This document shows positions 1 through 9,752 of a DNA stretch of 20,692 nucleotides, piece by piece. Each line of letters starts with the position of its first letter. Position 1 is the first letter of the stretch. The notes under the pieces were generated by a model. That model worked only from the letters and a program-made list of their open reading frames with translations. It did not search any database and was not told the DNA's origin. The DNA is from Echinostoma caproni (taxonomy: Eukaryota > Platyhelminthes > Trematoda > Plagiorchiida > Echinostomatidae), in contig UZAN01044328.1 of assembly GCA_900618425.1 (NCBI GenBank), forward strand, positions 1-20,692. Reading direction: 5' to 3'. The position numbers and the translations under genes were made by a program.

Positions 1-248
1 ACGCCAGAAATACTGGAACGCGATTGGTAGAAGCCCGGGTGACCAATGATTTTGTTTCGTACATATTGTTTAATCCCCCTTATTTCTTTCAAAAAACGAA
101 CTACAACTCCTGAGGCCTTTTACTCGCACCTTGGGTACGTGGGATATTGCGTGCAAGTACCTATGTGGTCCAGTGCTTACGTGACATCCGGGTCTGCTAA
201 TCAGTGACTCGTATTCCGTGATTCGTGTTTCGTGCTCATTGCATACTT
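1..248. other. Unassigned non-coding DNA
   Basis: I see no gene, RNA or recognisable repeat before the (CTA)n array. The minus-strand open frame crossing this stretch exists only because the trinucleotide array reads as a valine run. Confidence 0.5.

Positions 249-297
<49 letters not shown>
249..297. repeat. (CTA)n trinucleotide microsatellite
   Basis: About 16 uninterrupted CTA units. The array is bounded by non-repetitive sequence (GCATACTT on the left, CAATTGCTACATT on the right). A long pure array suggests a young, polymorphic locus. The same motif appears in inverted orientation at 1103-1145. Confidence 0.97.
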
Positions 298-1101
298 AAT
301 TGCTACATTCACAAACACGTGGAGAAAGATAGGTGTTTGAATGACTCACTCATTCACTCACTCCCTCGCGCGCTCACTTATTCAAACCTCATAACGATCC
401 TCCAATAGATTTATATTTGCTTGAAACTTAAAATAAACTGATAAAAGTGACTTGAAAAGGACATTAGAAAAGGATTGAAGTGTTGTCACACAACATACTC
501 GCATGGTAGCTAAACGAATTTAGTCTCGCTCTGTCCTTTTTGGGGGTATTCATTCCTAAGAAATTGCTTGCGGTCGGTTTTTTAAACAATTTTTCCATCA
601 AACATACTTTCTCTGGAGAGGTAACATTGTATTATACGCAATCATTGAATAACTCAATGAACACAGTCGCCTTCTGAAACAAAAACTACGTAAATGAACG
701 GGTCGAACGCAGTTAATTATTTCCGGTCTACGATTACTATTTAGTAGCGCAATAAATCTGCACATTCCGGCAGGTCAGCTCACTCGTTTCAGTCTCTAAC
801 CGCTTTACAACTTTTCTTCAGCATATCTCATAGCAAACCGGTTTGCGGCGTAGTTGCACCTTCATTTACCAATTCCAATCGTTTTCCGCCTTCTTGTTGT
901 CTGATGACAAGGCGAGACATAATATGCCCTATTTTGTTGTGCCAAAAAATCAGATTGTTCATCTGAACACAAAGTTTGTATGTCGATTGTCGATTTGAAC
1001 ACAAAGTTATCCAAACTCCCGTTTGCCTCTACCCTCGAGTTTGTGATAAACGCCGAAGCGCCGCCGCGAGTTTGATCAAACATCAATCGTGTCGGAATTC
1101 C

Positions 1102-1102
<1 letters not shown>
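298..1102. other. Unassigned DNA between two microsatellites
   Basis: No coding region is supported. A short degenerate CACT-rich tract lies at about 344-366. The minus-strand open frame at 862-1086 shows no recognisable motif and I treat it as chance. Confidence 0.5.

Positions 1103-1145
<43 letters not shown>
1103..1145. repeat. (AGT)n trinucleotide microsatellite
   Basis: About 14 uninterrupted AGT units. This is the reverse complement of the CTA array at 249-297, roughly 800 bp away, so the two arrays are an inverted pair. The flanks do not resemble each other, so a larger duplicated element is not evident. Confidence 0.97.
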
Positions 1146-2002
1146 AAGATGAATTAGACGGATGGACAGACAGACAGTGTAGAGTTGGAGTTGAAATTTA
1201 AGACAATCAGCAATGAAGTGGCTCTTGCATTTATCCGTTTCAACTATCAGTTTTCGCGTATGCGAGATTCTTTGAGAGCACAGACGAAGTGATAATAGTG
1301 ATACGTGAAAGAATAGGTCGAAACCAGAAAAAAAGATGCGAACAGTCTCCTTTCGATTGCGAACCAATAGGAAGGCATAGAGAAAGGCTTTTGATTCGAA
1401 GATTTTGGACAAATGGGTTATCATTTTCCATACGTTTTATTATTACTAAAATGTATTTATTGTATCCACTCTTTCAGTGAACAAGTACACTATAATACAA
1501 AGCAATATAATTAAAGTTTTTTGGTACCTACCGGCTCTTGTTGCTAATCAACTGGTTGATCAATCCGAATGAAGGTGACCAATGGACCCAGATAAGCCCA
1601 ATTTGCTATATTCACCAACTGACCTCAGGCGACCAGAACCACACAGATACGGGTTGAAGAGGAATTAAACAGAATCGCTCGATTTGGCTTGAGGAGACAG
1701 TGTGGAAAACGATTGCACAACACACAGAAGAAATTTTCCACCATCGCAGCCACTGATGTGATATCAACACCGAGCTCACGATCTAAACGATCGGATTTTG
1801 GCAAAAGAAATTCAAAAAAATTATCAATTTTCAAAAAGCCGCCTCCAAACTTCTCCTCACAGACAATCTTCAGTTCGTTCATTCAATCACATTGATAAGT
1901 ATTCGCTTGTCCGCCAATTCTTATTGCATTTCCAATCAACCGGAATGTCCTTGATTCATATTGATCAGTACTCGTCCAGCTCAAGTTTTATCTATAAATC
2001 AC
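1146..2002. other. Unassigned non-coding DNA
   Basis: Several overlapping short open frames occur on both strands (60-113 codons), but none contains a motif I recognise and they contradict one another in frame. One minus-strand frame contains a tyrosine run that is simply the AGT array translated. I see nothing else. Confidence 0.45.
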
Positions 2003-2200
2003 ATTAATTTCTTTCTTTTCACTTCTCATTTTACTTATTTTTATTGAATACATAAAGACACAATTTTTAGGAACGGTTAAACGGCCAATCAAACGGGGCT
2101 GCCATTCAACACACAATGAAGGAGGTCAAACAGTGGTGGTGGGGTAGGAACACACATCTTCAGGATGATCATTTGGTGACGTAACCACCGTGCCACCACC
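2003..2200 (-). mobile_element. tRNA-derived SINE, copy 1 (minus strand)
   Basis: This is a short retroelement of about 195 bp that aligns over its whole length with 6391-6586. Read on the minus strand, its head (2200 down to 2132, 69 nt) resembles a tRNA. GGTGGTG can pair with CACCACT as a 7-bp acceptor stem, allowing one G-T pair. An A-box-like TGGCACGGTGG follows. The B box is degraded (GTGTTCCTACCCC where GGTTCGANTCC is expected). The body then carries a segment shared with copy 2, whose plus-strand form is CGGCCAATCAAA followed by GGGCTGCC and CAACACACA. The element ends in ATTCAATAAAA and an A-rich tail. SINEs of this type are transcribed by RNA polymerase III from the A and B boxes and copied by a LINE reverse transcriptase. 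The family name is unknown to me. Element ends are approximate and no target-site duplication was seen. Confidence 0.72.
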
Positions 2201-2510
2201 GCGAATCGTTTGGTTCATTTGCGTTATCCATAAAGGAATGGTTGACACAATTATGATTAGCTGTGTTCTCACTTATTCGTTTGGCTTTTTACCTGTCCTT
2301 TGTTTGAAGGTAATTGTTATCGACTAGAGTCAATTTTTCAATAGAACTGAAATTCAACATGTGCAGTGCTGGCTGTCTACTTGAGAACTTACCTAGAAAG
2401 CTTGATTTGATAAGAGACATTTGAGTGGAGCTAACAGGAGGTGCATTCTTTTGAAGCCATCTGGACCAGAACTGACAGTCTCTCAGTTACGATTAGTCTC
2501 ATCATCCACT
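2201..2510. other. Unassigned non-coding DNA
   Basis: No recognisable gene or repeat is visible between the SINE copy and the next tRNA-like segment. Confidence 0.45.
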
Positions 2511-2640
2511 GGTTGGGATGTGCGCAACGAACCTTTATTCCATGCGTCAGAGCCGGGGTTCAAACCCTGAGCCGGTCGGCAGATACGCGTCATTGTGAAT
2601 GAGTGCTAATTGAAGTGAAACACGAGCCTACAGCTTTCCC
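2510..2640 (+). mobile_element. Possible tRNA-derived SINE fragment (plus strand)
   Basis: A clear B-box-like sequence, GGTTCAAACCC, is at 2557-2567 within a T-arm-like context (GGGG before the loop, CCCTG after). About 40 bases upstream lies TGGTTGGGATGTGCGCA, a weak A-box candidate. Following DNA to about 2640 may be the SINE body, but no second copy exists in the window to define its edges. A chance B box remains possible. Confidence 0.4.
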
Positions 2641-3315
2641 AGTCTATAGTTGACTGAACGAGTGAAGTTTTGCGCGTGCAAATTTAATTTCAAGAACGCG
2701 CGGTCAGAATCGGTGGTACCGTTTATCCAAAAACACTAACAGCGAACAGTCACAAACTTCGAATCTTGAGTTCGCGTTCGAGAGTTTTCTTCTGGCAATC
2801 TAACTGACAATTAGACACCATCCATATTCTATCGGACCGGGTCATCTCAACCTGAAATCACCCACCCCAAAAACGAATTGCTATGCCGGTCGATTGAAAA
2901 CTTTAAATGCGAATTAGATGTGATGTAGATCTCCATTTTGCCCATATTGCCTACAAAAAGAGTCGCCAGATGCTTTTGTATCAGATGATTCCGTCATGAG
3001 GGAGGGACACAGTGGAAGCACATACAATTTGCTGAAGAATCAGTTTCCGGATAGAGCACACCAAAAATTGAATAGTTTACAGGAGAACCCCTCCGCAAAT
3101 CCTATCATTTTAATACATCCTGTTCATCCTGTTCAATCGTACACAAAACCCAATTCAGCAGTCTCGTGGTTAACAACAAGTCCTGAGGACAATCAGACAG
3201 GATTCGCAAACACAATTTTTTTCCTCTCATTGTAACTGTAACAGTCCATTTGCATACCACCAGATTTATGTGTTTACCTGTGAGACTGTTGTTGATAAAG
3301 AACTCTAAAGGACAA
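2641..3315. other. Unassigned non-coding DNA
   Basis: A 79-codon plus-strand open frame (2996-3235) is the only sizeable one. It has no recognisable domain and ends in a hydrophobic stretch. Without splice signals or similarity I do not call it an exon. Confidence 0.4.
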
Positions 3316-3317
3316 AT

Positions 3318-3337
3318 CACACACACACACACACACA
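3318..3337. repeat. (CA)n microsatellite
   Basis: About ten CA units. This is the first element of a cluster of dinucleotide repeats running to about 3970. Confidence 0.93.
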
Positions 3338-3446
3338 TAGTTAATAATGCTTTCTAAGTTACGGGATAAATTGTCTACATGGCAGCTTTGCAGATTCAGA
3401 CATCTATGCTAGAACAATCTGTCATACCCGGAATTATATCCCTCGC

Positions 3447-3462
3447 TCTGTGTGTGTGTGTA
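3447..3462. repeat. (TG)n microsatellite
   Basis: Short TG run of about eight units, inverted with respect to the CA run at 3318 and to a further short CA tract near 3500-3510. Confidence 0.85.
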
Positions 3463-3675
3463 ATTATTTGTGAACTCATGCTCAAACTCGTCCTATGCTC
3501 ACACACACAGACTGAGACAGACGGACTTGGAATCGACAGAACTGTTTGGGCCCATTCATCTACGCCCCACGGTATTGTGTGCGCATTCAATGAGATTTGT
3601 TACGGGTCGGTAAGCTGGACGACTGTAGCTCTGTGATTGCAGTCGAAGATTGGGCGACAGATATGAGGGAGACAG

Positions 3676-3692
3676 AAGGAGAGAGAGAGAGC
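3676..3692. repeat. GA-rich purine tract
   Basis: A run of GA units (GGAGAGAGAGAGA) within a longer purine-rich stretch starting near 3660. Confidence 0.8.
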
Positions 3693-3828
3693 TAGCTGGA
3701 TTGGGACTGGAATCAGCCTCGTTATACACATGTGCTGGTTTGTGCACTCACCCACATTGGTGTCCGTGATTATGCCCGTGTGGTAAATCAAGTCGAGTAG
3801 TAGCAGTAGTGGGTGGTTTGTGTCCGTG

Positions 3829-3857
3829 TCTCTCTCTCTCTCTTTCTCTCTGTGTGT
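3829..3857. repeat. (TC)n/(TG)n compound repeat
   Basis: TC units interrupted once by TTTC, then a short TGTGTG run. The serine/leucine-rich open frames crossing here are translations of this repeat, not genes. A GAGGAGGAGGAG tract follows at about 3950-3966. Confidence 0.9.
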
Positions 3858-3966
3858 TGAAGTGCACTACTTTCGAGATTTCGAACCGAACAGACTTGAC
3901 GTGTGCCATCTATCCCCACCTCGCTCTCAGCCCCGGAGTGGTGGACAGAGAGGAGGAGGAGGAGAG

Positions 3967-4890
3967 GTTCGGGTCCATCAGTCCAAACCGAGACGGTACA
4001 AGACAGACAGTGCAATGAATGGGAGAAAATGTAATGAACGAACTTGTCCACATTGTTCGAAACGGAATTTCTAACTAGCCACTGTTTCCCATAATCAGCA
4101 TTTGTCACTATAGACACGTTTTTTGAACATCAAATTTGGTGAGAAATAGTATTTGGGGATAACTATAGTGGTTAGGGATATTGTTTTTCGACGGTCCACT
4201 ATACATTGCCATCAGAGAAAGACATGTAAAAACAGGCTTCTTTTTTGTGATTACGTCTTCAGGTATTTGCAGTTGTATGCAAGATTGTTTACAAAATATG
4301 TTGAAATATGGATTGTTCGGTAAGTTCGGATCAAGTTGCGGTGTTAAGTTATTTCTAAACTGACGACGTGAATATCACAAAGAAACAAAGAATACAAGAG
4401 AAAAAATCTTGGCGGGATATATGTATGTAGCAAGCACGGCCGTAACCCACTTCACAAAATCCCAGACAATAAGCTTGTAACGTAAATTTCAGTCATAAAT
4501 TGAGAGCATCTCAGAATAGAGCTCGTGAGACAACACTGATAACCAGCTGGGGGAAGCGGTAGCCATCGGATTACTGAACTGACCGCTACATGCACCGGAA
4601 AAGCTCGTTAAAGCAGTCCAGCTACTCTGGTCCCGAGGTGATTTAGAAGGTGAATCATCTGATCGTGATCTCCGTCACGTGATGGTGATGATGTCCGAAA
4701 CTATCAAACAATCTCGCCCGGCTAAGGTAGACAGAACTCCACAGAAGTGACCCCTGTATTCTGCTACCGCTCCCAGTCCCGTCGCGGTACATCGCAATCT
4801 ATGGCTTTTTATCACTTTACGAAATACTGAACTCAACATAATTTCAATGTTTCCACCAACGGACATTCCAAAGTCTTTTGTTGTGACGCC
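3967..4890. other. Unassigned non-coding DNA
   Basis: I find no gene, tRNA-like box or recognisable transposon motif. The short open frames on both strands (60-109 codons) lack motifs and overlap each other. Confidence 0.45.
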
Positions 4891-4892
4891 TT

Positions 4893-4937
4893 GTCTCTCT
4901 CTCTCTCTCGTGTGTGTGTGTGTGTGTATGTGTGTGT
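4893..4937. repeat. (TC)n(TG)n compound microsatellite
   Basis: About eight TC units run directly into about 14 TG units with a single TATG interruption. The strand asymmetry switches from pyrimidine-only to alternating pyrimidine-purine at about 4910. Confidence 0.95.
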
Positions 4938-5736
4938 AATCACAGTGCCAATGATTTCAGACCGAGAATAGCCAAAGTTGCCGATTAAATTGTTTGAAAG
5001 TGTCGCTGTCAGCGGCAGCCAGTTTCTTGGGCTCGACAACAGCGAACGTGCCTGTACAGCATCCTCACTTTTACATCCAGTCAAACCGTAACCGTACACT
5101 GAATCTTCTCCAATCTATGGTTGATGGGGGATCAGATAAGGATTGTGCTTGAAAGTGCATGTTAAATGACATTCAGTCTAAACTTATTCATTTCGGGAAA
5201 GTTAAGACAGCAAATGTGGGTGTACAATTATGGAACAAGATGTTCTCTTTTTTGCAGGACAAATCTGGAAATCTGGAAGTCAGTTTAGCAATAGTGCACA
5301 AGTTAGGTATCCTGGACTATTCAGTTGCATCTCAACTGGTGTCTACCGCAGACAAATACAATGTTTGCATAGGCTTGAGAGGAGCATTACAGAACTAACC
5401 ACATTGTCAAAGGTCCCAAGGTTCAGCCTAAAGTTACGATAAAGCCTTATTTTTAATACAATTATCCGGTTCCAGCTGGGATTAGACTCGTGAAACTTAC
5501 AGTTCGAGAATGCTCAGGACCAACCGGTTCATCCACGAAACCATTTGGAAGTGATTGATCGTTACCAGTGGACTGCAACGTCATCTTCTCACATCTAACC
5601 GTATATAGCTGGCAGCCTCACTGGTCGTGCTGGACCGGAGCGCCAAAATGATCGAAAGTCATATCAATCAAATCCAACTTCGAATCCACTTCTACAATCA
5701 GTTCGTTTGTTTCTCTGAGCGAGATTTTTGTTCAGA
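4938..5736. other. Unassigned non-coding DNA
   Basis: Open frames at 5159-5398 (79 codons) and 5230-5442 (70 codons) overlap in different frames. Neither has a recognisable domain. Nothing else is visible. Confidence 0.4.
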
Positions 5737-5785
5737 ATATCTATATCTATATATATTAATATTATTATGTATTATTATTATGCAC
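5737..5785. repeat. AT-rich low-complexity tract
   Basis: Imperfect ATATCT, TATA and ATT units. This lies inside a 103-codon plus-strand open frame (5627-5938), whose isoleucine/leucine/tyrosine-rich centre is this tract translated. I do not support that frame as a gene. Confidence 0.8.
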
Positions 5786-6035
5786 ATCGTTTTTTTATAT
5801 TATTTAGGCATACTGCGATACACATCGATGAATCCTGAACTCGACCAGTCTATGACTATTGAACGTAATTACGTATGTAATATGCGCACTTTTTTCCGTC
5901 CGGTTATGCAATTGAGTTGGTGCACACGAAACCGCTAGAATTGATAATCTCTACCCTGGATTCATTCCCCCTCCCATTTTTTGATTCATCGATTGCTGTG
6001 ATAGTAAAGGACAGCACTAGCTAAGTTAATGCTCA

Positions 6036-6062
6036 NCCCCCCCCCCCCCGACACACACACAC
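6036..6062. repeat. N, poly-C run and (AC)n repeat
   Basis: One undetermined base at 6036 is followed by 13 C residues (6037-6049), a G, then about six AC units. The ambiguity beside a long homopolymer is probably a sequencing or assembly problem, so the true C count is uncertain. Confidence 0.9.
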
Positions 6063-6390
6063 CTATCAGAAAACAGACGGTTGACATAATGTTTCATACC
6101 AGGAAAGCTTTTATCCGTGACAGCAGACAACATTGACATGTTGCTCAATTTTATAAAACTTGATCGATTGGTCGATTTCTCTTCTCCGTGTGTGGTCATC
6201 TGTCCTCAAACCTGTCACTCTTTTAACCAAATGTGATCTGATGATGATGATGAGATTACCACGAAATAGTTTAATTAAACAAGTCCTGCTCTCTGATCAT
6301 AATACTTATTCTTCTTGCTCTCTTGAAAATTTTAAAGGGAACAACCGGTTGCATGGAAATGATAACGATCCACGTTGCTGATCGATCACG
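6063..6390. other. Unassigned non-coding DNA
   Basis: No supported gene. A TGATGATGATGATGA tract occurs at about 6238-6252 inside a 73-codon open frame that has no recognisable domain. Confidence 0.45.
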
Positions 6391-6586
6391 TGAATTCTTT
6401 TCTTCATTTCATTTTACTTCCTTTTATTGAATGCACAAAGATAGAATTTTTCAGGAAGGGGAGAGCGGCCAATCAAAGGGCTGCCGTACAACACACAAAT
6501 GGGGTAAGTCAGGCGGTGCTAGTGGGATTCGAACAATCGTCCTCCGGGGTGATAATTGGTGACTTTACCATCGGGTCAGCACCGCC
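6391..6586 (-). mobile_element. tRNA-derived SINE, copy 2 (minus strand)
   Basis: This is the better-preserved copy of the element at 2003-2200. On the minus strand the head (6586 down to 6512, 75 nt) has tRNA length. GGCGGTG pairs perfectly with CACCGCC as a 7-bp acceptor stem. A D-arm-like GAC...GTC encloses CCGATGGTAAA. A B box, GTTCGAATCCC, lies at 6524-6534. The anticodon region is degenerate, so no amino-acid identity can be given. The body shares with copy 1 the segments CGGCCAATCAAA, GGGCTGCC and CAACACACA (plus-strand sense). It ends in ATTCAATAAAA followed by an A-rich AAGTAAAATGA tail. The intact B box and stem suggest a Pol III-type promoter, although it need not be active. The outer edges are set by alignment with copy 1. 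Confidence 0.78.
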
Positions 6587-6599
6587 TGGCCAACCTAGG

Positions 6600-7800
6600 A
6601 AGATTTACATGGCAATGTATTCCAGATTGAGGAACATTATAGGTATTTCATACACGATCATGTATTATTCATTGAAATACGTCTGTTTCATGAACACCCA
6701 ACGAGCATGAGAATAGTCCGCAATCGATGCCCTGATACTTATTATGACTATCCCCTTAGAATCCCTAATCGGGATGAGCGTGCTAGTCGGCCGGACCTCG
6801 GGGAAACTGCATGCATTCAAGTGGCGGTGGTAGCGTTGGAATATCCAGACTGGAGGCACTTTTGAATCAAATCAGTGAACGAGTATCACGGATAACAGGC
6901 AAAACTAATCCTTTTTTAGATAAAAATTCTCTCGCATTATTGATTTGTAATGGATAAACGAAAAGAAGTAACCTAATTAGATTCGTTTTAAAAACTAAAG
7001 GACGATTGTGAATTGTTAGACGCCTACTCACGTATATTTTTTGTTCTCTTTTTCTACCTTCAATTCAGAAATGAAACAATTCATTTTCACTTCTAGGTAG
7101 GTGGTCATTAGTAGATCGGAAATGCCCGAGCACCGAACTATATTGGACCGTACGACATCAGACTAGAGAGGTTTTGTGTTTGAAAACCACTTGCTAAACA
7201 AAATGAAAATTTTCAGTTCTTTCTGTTTGCTTCGAAAAGGTAGAGATTTATTTCAATAACTTGTAAGAGATTGGTTCTTTTTGCCCCTTTGTTTGATTTA
7301 CTCCTGTCAAACAATAATTCCGGTTAGCCAAATTTGTGACCCGGGGGCTTAAAACGCATTCCGAGGTATCTGAATACTCTAAAATCAAAATAACAATTTA
7401 AAAAAAAACGAAACGGATACAGATATTTTCGGGGATGTTTATTGTAATCCCTCGTACTACTGGAATTTAGTTGTTTCTGATCACTGGTCTGTTTCACGTC
7501 AAAATGTGGAGCTCAAAAATGACACGTTGTGCCTCGGTCTGTTTGTCCCTTGGGTGTTACGATTTTGGCGAACGCGGGAAATAGATCGTGACACCCGGTG
7601 GACACAGAGATCGATGAAGATTAACTTATCCCTCTGAGTTATTCTTTCGGTTTTGTTAAACAGTAAATTTTTTGGGCGGTCGCATTAGTCAAACAGGTGA
7701 CCGGTGCGACAAGCCATTTAATTTTTCAGTCAGCACTGCCAGGAGTAGTATATCATCATGATTTTTTGGCAAAAGTTAGATGAATATATGTTAGAAAGAA
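6600..7800. other. Unassigned non-coding DNA
   Basis: No coding frame of note is open on either strand over most of this stretch, and I see no transposon motif. It is the largest stretch in the first half with nothing to describe. Confidence 0.5.
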
Positions 7801-7801
7801 T

Positions 7802-7870
7802 GGGGATCGCGAACTCACAACTTCACAGATAGAAAGCAAGCCTTCTACTCCNCCTCACTCGGTTACCGGA
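7802..7870 (-). mobile_element. Probable tRNA-derived SINE head (minus strand)
   Basis: On the minus strand a degenerate A box (GGTAACCGAGTGAG, 7853-7866) is followed about 40 bases later by a B-box-like GAGTTCGCGATCC (7804-7816). This spacing fits a tRNA-derived promoter. An undetermined base (7852) lies just inside the head. The body would run below 7800, but I cannot see its end. It is not visibly the same family as the copies at 2003 and 6391. Confidence 0.5.
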
Positions 7871-8785
7871 CAGCTGATAACACCGGGTTCCATTATTTTT
7901 CACACACACGATATTGCACAATCAATACATGTTTACTGATCGAACAGGTTAGAGCATGGGCAGTGTGTACTATATGAAACAGTGTACGTATTGAAGAATG
8001 TCTTATAGAACGGAAGTGTAGGTAAACCTGATAATCATGAATGAGAAGTTAACAAACGCGCTTGCAGTTATGACCAGAAAGAGGATACTTATTTAAGAAG
8101 CAAAATGAATGTTACCAGAATTGGGACAACTATAAAGATCGTGGTTTGAATTTTCATTTCCTATCATACATTCTCATTCATTGTGTAGTAATTGTGAAAC
8201 TCTTCTGTAGAGAGGATCCCCGTTCCGTCCTTTGACCGTATTCGAAACCCCGGTGCTAGCAGCAGCTGCAGAAGTAACAGCAGTAGCAGTGCAAAAACCC
8301 AAATGCAGCTTTTTCGCGGTGAATGAATGACAGTGGCCAGTGCACGCTTCCTGCCACCGCAATTGTTTGTACTATTTGTGGCACAAAAATTGGTTTCCGA
8401 AAGACAGACAAAAGTGAGATAACTGCAGAAATCCTCTGTTGATTGAGTTTAGCACAAAGGTGGTCAATGTTGACGTGGATTACAGTCATGTCGTCTCGCT
8501 TTAACTGCGTGTTCGAACCCCACTACTAACTAGCAACCGACTCTGATGCCCAAAATTCCCAGTTAGTTGTTTCCTACATTAGTGGTATTTCAATTCCCCA
8601 CGTCATCTCCATGAAATTATTCGAATATCTGACTAACTAGTGAAAGGGGGTATATGGATTAGAAAAAAATTAAAGCATTGTAACATTAAATGATGCACAG
8701 ATTGTGTTTTATGGCCTATTTGAGTTTTATGTTTGATTGCATGGAAAATGGATAGGCAATTCAAACGTGAAAAGAGCACTGCTAT
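7871..8785. other. Mostly unassigned DNA with one B-box-like site
   Basis: At 8510-8520 the plus strand carries TGTTCGAACCC, a B-box-like sequence, followed by a CCACT T-arm-like flank. No convincing A box precedes it, so a decayed SINE is possible but not supported. A short run of CAG/GCA units occurs at about 8259-8290. No gene is seen. Confidence 0.35.
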
Positions 8786-8791
8786 CTCTGT

Positions 8792-8870
8792 GGTATCGTG
8801 GCTCAGTTGGTAGAGCCTACGCTGTGACGAAAGTGTAGGCGGTGTCCATAAATGGGTTCGAATCCCGCGG
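8792..8870 (+). mobile_element. tRNA-like head of a SINE (or tRNA pseudogene)
   Basis: This is the clearest Pol III-type promoter pair in the window. A box TGGCTCAGTTGG is at 8799-8810 and B box GGTTCGAATCC at 8855-8865. The D arm is perfect: GCTC, loop AGTTGGTA, GAGC. The next arm is not a normal anticodon arm. CCTACGCT can pair with AGTGTAGG as an 8-bp stem with an 8-base loop, longer than the usual 5 bp and 7 bases. The T arm has three G-C pairs around TTCGAAT. The 5' acceptor strand (GGTATCG) has no complement after the T arm. A functional tRNA gene is therefore unlikely, and a tRNA-derived SINE is the better reading. The following AT-rich DNA to about 8970 may be its body. Confidence 0.65.
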
Positions 8871-8899
8871 AAGTTACTGAAAATTAAACAATAAATGAT

Positions 8900-9750
8900 G
8901 TATTGGCACTTTACCATTTCACTATTAGGAGACAAACAACGTTTGCCATGGTAAAATGAGTAAATATTCATTGTAAGATTGTTTGACTCTGGTAGCAGAG
9001 TATCCCGTATCCATCGACGATTGCGTTAGATGTACACAATCAATATGTATATTGCAAGGAAGGATTTGTTACTTCAGATCCCCACCCCACCCTACTGCTG
9101 AGAGGAGTGTCGTTGTTATGCCAGATGTTCTGTTTCTGTTCTTAGCTTGCATAAATTACTTTCATGCCAAAATATTTTTCACACACGCAATCGCGGGAAC
9201 ACAGCAAATCTAGTGAGTTTTGGATTTGTCCAACTTTTTAATCTGTGCAATTTTACGCATCGATCAATCCATTCACCGATCGGTATGCTGCCTAAACGCG
9301 TACAATGAGATTACGTTGATGAATGTGCAATCGTTTCCCCTCTGTTATTTTTGTCCTGTTTTTCCCCCTAGAAATCTGGCACTGTATCTTTGGCCAACTG
9401 GTGCACAAGGAATTCGGAATTATGAGGATAAAGTCATTATTGTGTTATTATTATTATTATTATTACATTATCATCATATGTATATGCATTAAGGCCGAGT
9501 GTGTAAGAAATAAAGAAGGAAAAAACGTCATCCTGGTGCAAGTTAGTATTTAACTGCTTAGGTGTATGAAGGTAGTCAGTGAATAAGTCAATAANGTAAA
9601 TGATTTACTATTTTTCGAAAGTGTAGAATAAAATAATAAGGGAAATGAGTTCAAAATGGCAATCTGGATTAATATAACACAAATAGGTTTTGATTTTATC
9701 CGGGAATTTATCTTGTATGGAGCAAATGAAGGGTGAACTGAAAAGATAGA
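8900..9750. other. Unassigned DNA containing a (TTA)n repeat
   Basis: Apart from a TTA microsatellite at 9445-9465 and one undetermined base at 9595, nothing recognisable is present. The 76- and 90-codon plus-strand frames contain tyrosine or leucine runs produced by the TTA array. Confidence 0.45.
9445..9465. repeat. (TTA)n microsatellite
   Basis: About seven TTA units. A similar array is at 17984-18008. Confidence 0.92.
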
Positions 9751-9752
9751 AA

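Noticed and set aside
70..318. Minus-strand open frame with a long valine run
   Set aside because: The run is the (CTA)n microsatellite translated; the rest has no recognisable domain.
1083..1424. Minus-strand open frame with a C-terminal tyrosine run
   Set aside because: The run is the (AGT)n array translated, and other frames in the same place are equally open.
2041..2060. AATAAA on the minus strand as a gene polyadenylation signal
   Set aside because: It lies in the 3' tail shared by both SINE copies and is better explained as SINE sequence.
2996..3235. 79-codon plus-strand open frame as a possible exon
   Set aside because: No recognisable domain and no splice context that I could support.
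6236..6272. CTGATGA followed by CGAAA, resembling hammerhead core elements
   Set aside because: The intervening bases (TGATGATGAGATTACCA) do not form a stem II, and the CTGATGA comes from a TGA-type trinucleotide tract.
8792..8870. Functional tRNA gene
   Set aside because: The acceptor stem does not pair, and the anticodon arm has the wrong stem and loop sizes.
8633..8971. 112-codon minus-strand open frame
   Set aside because: It runs antisense to the tRNA-like SINE head at 8792-8870; such frames are common shadows of tRNA-derived repeats.
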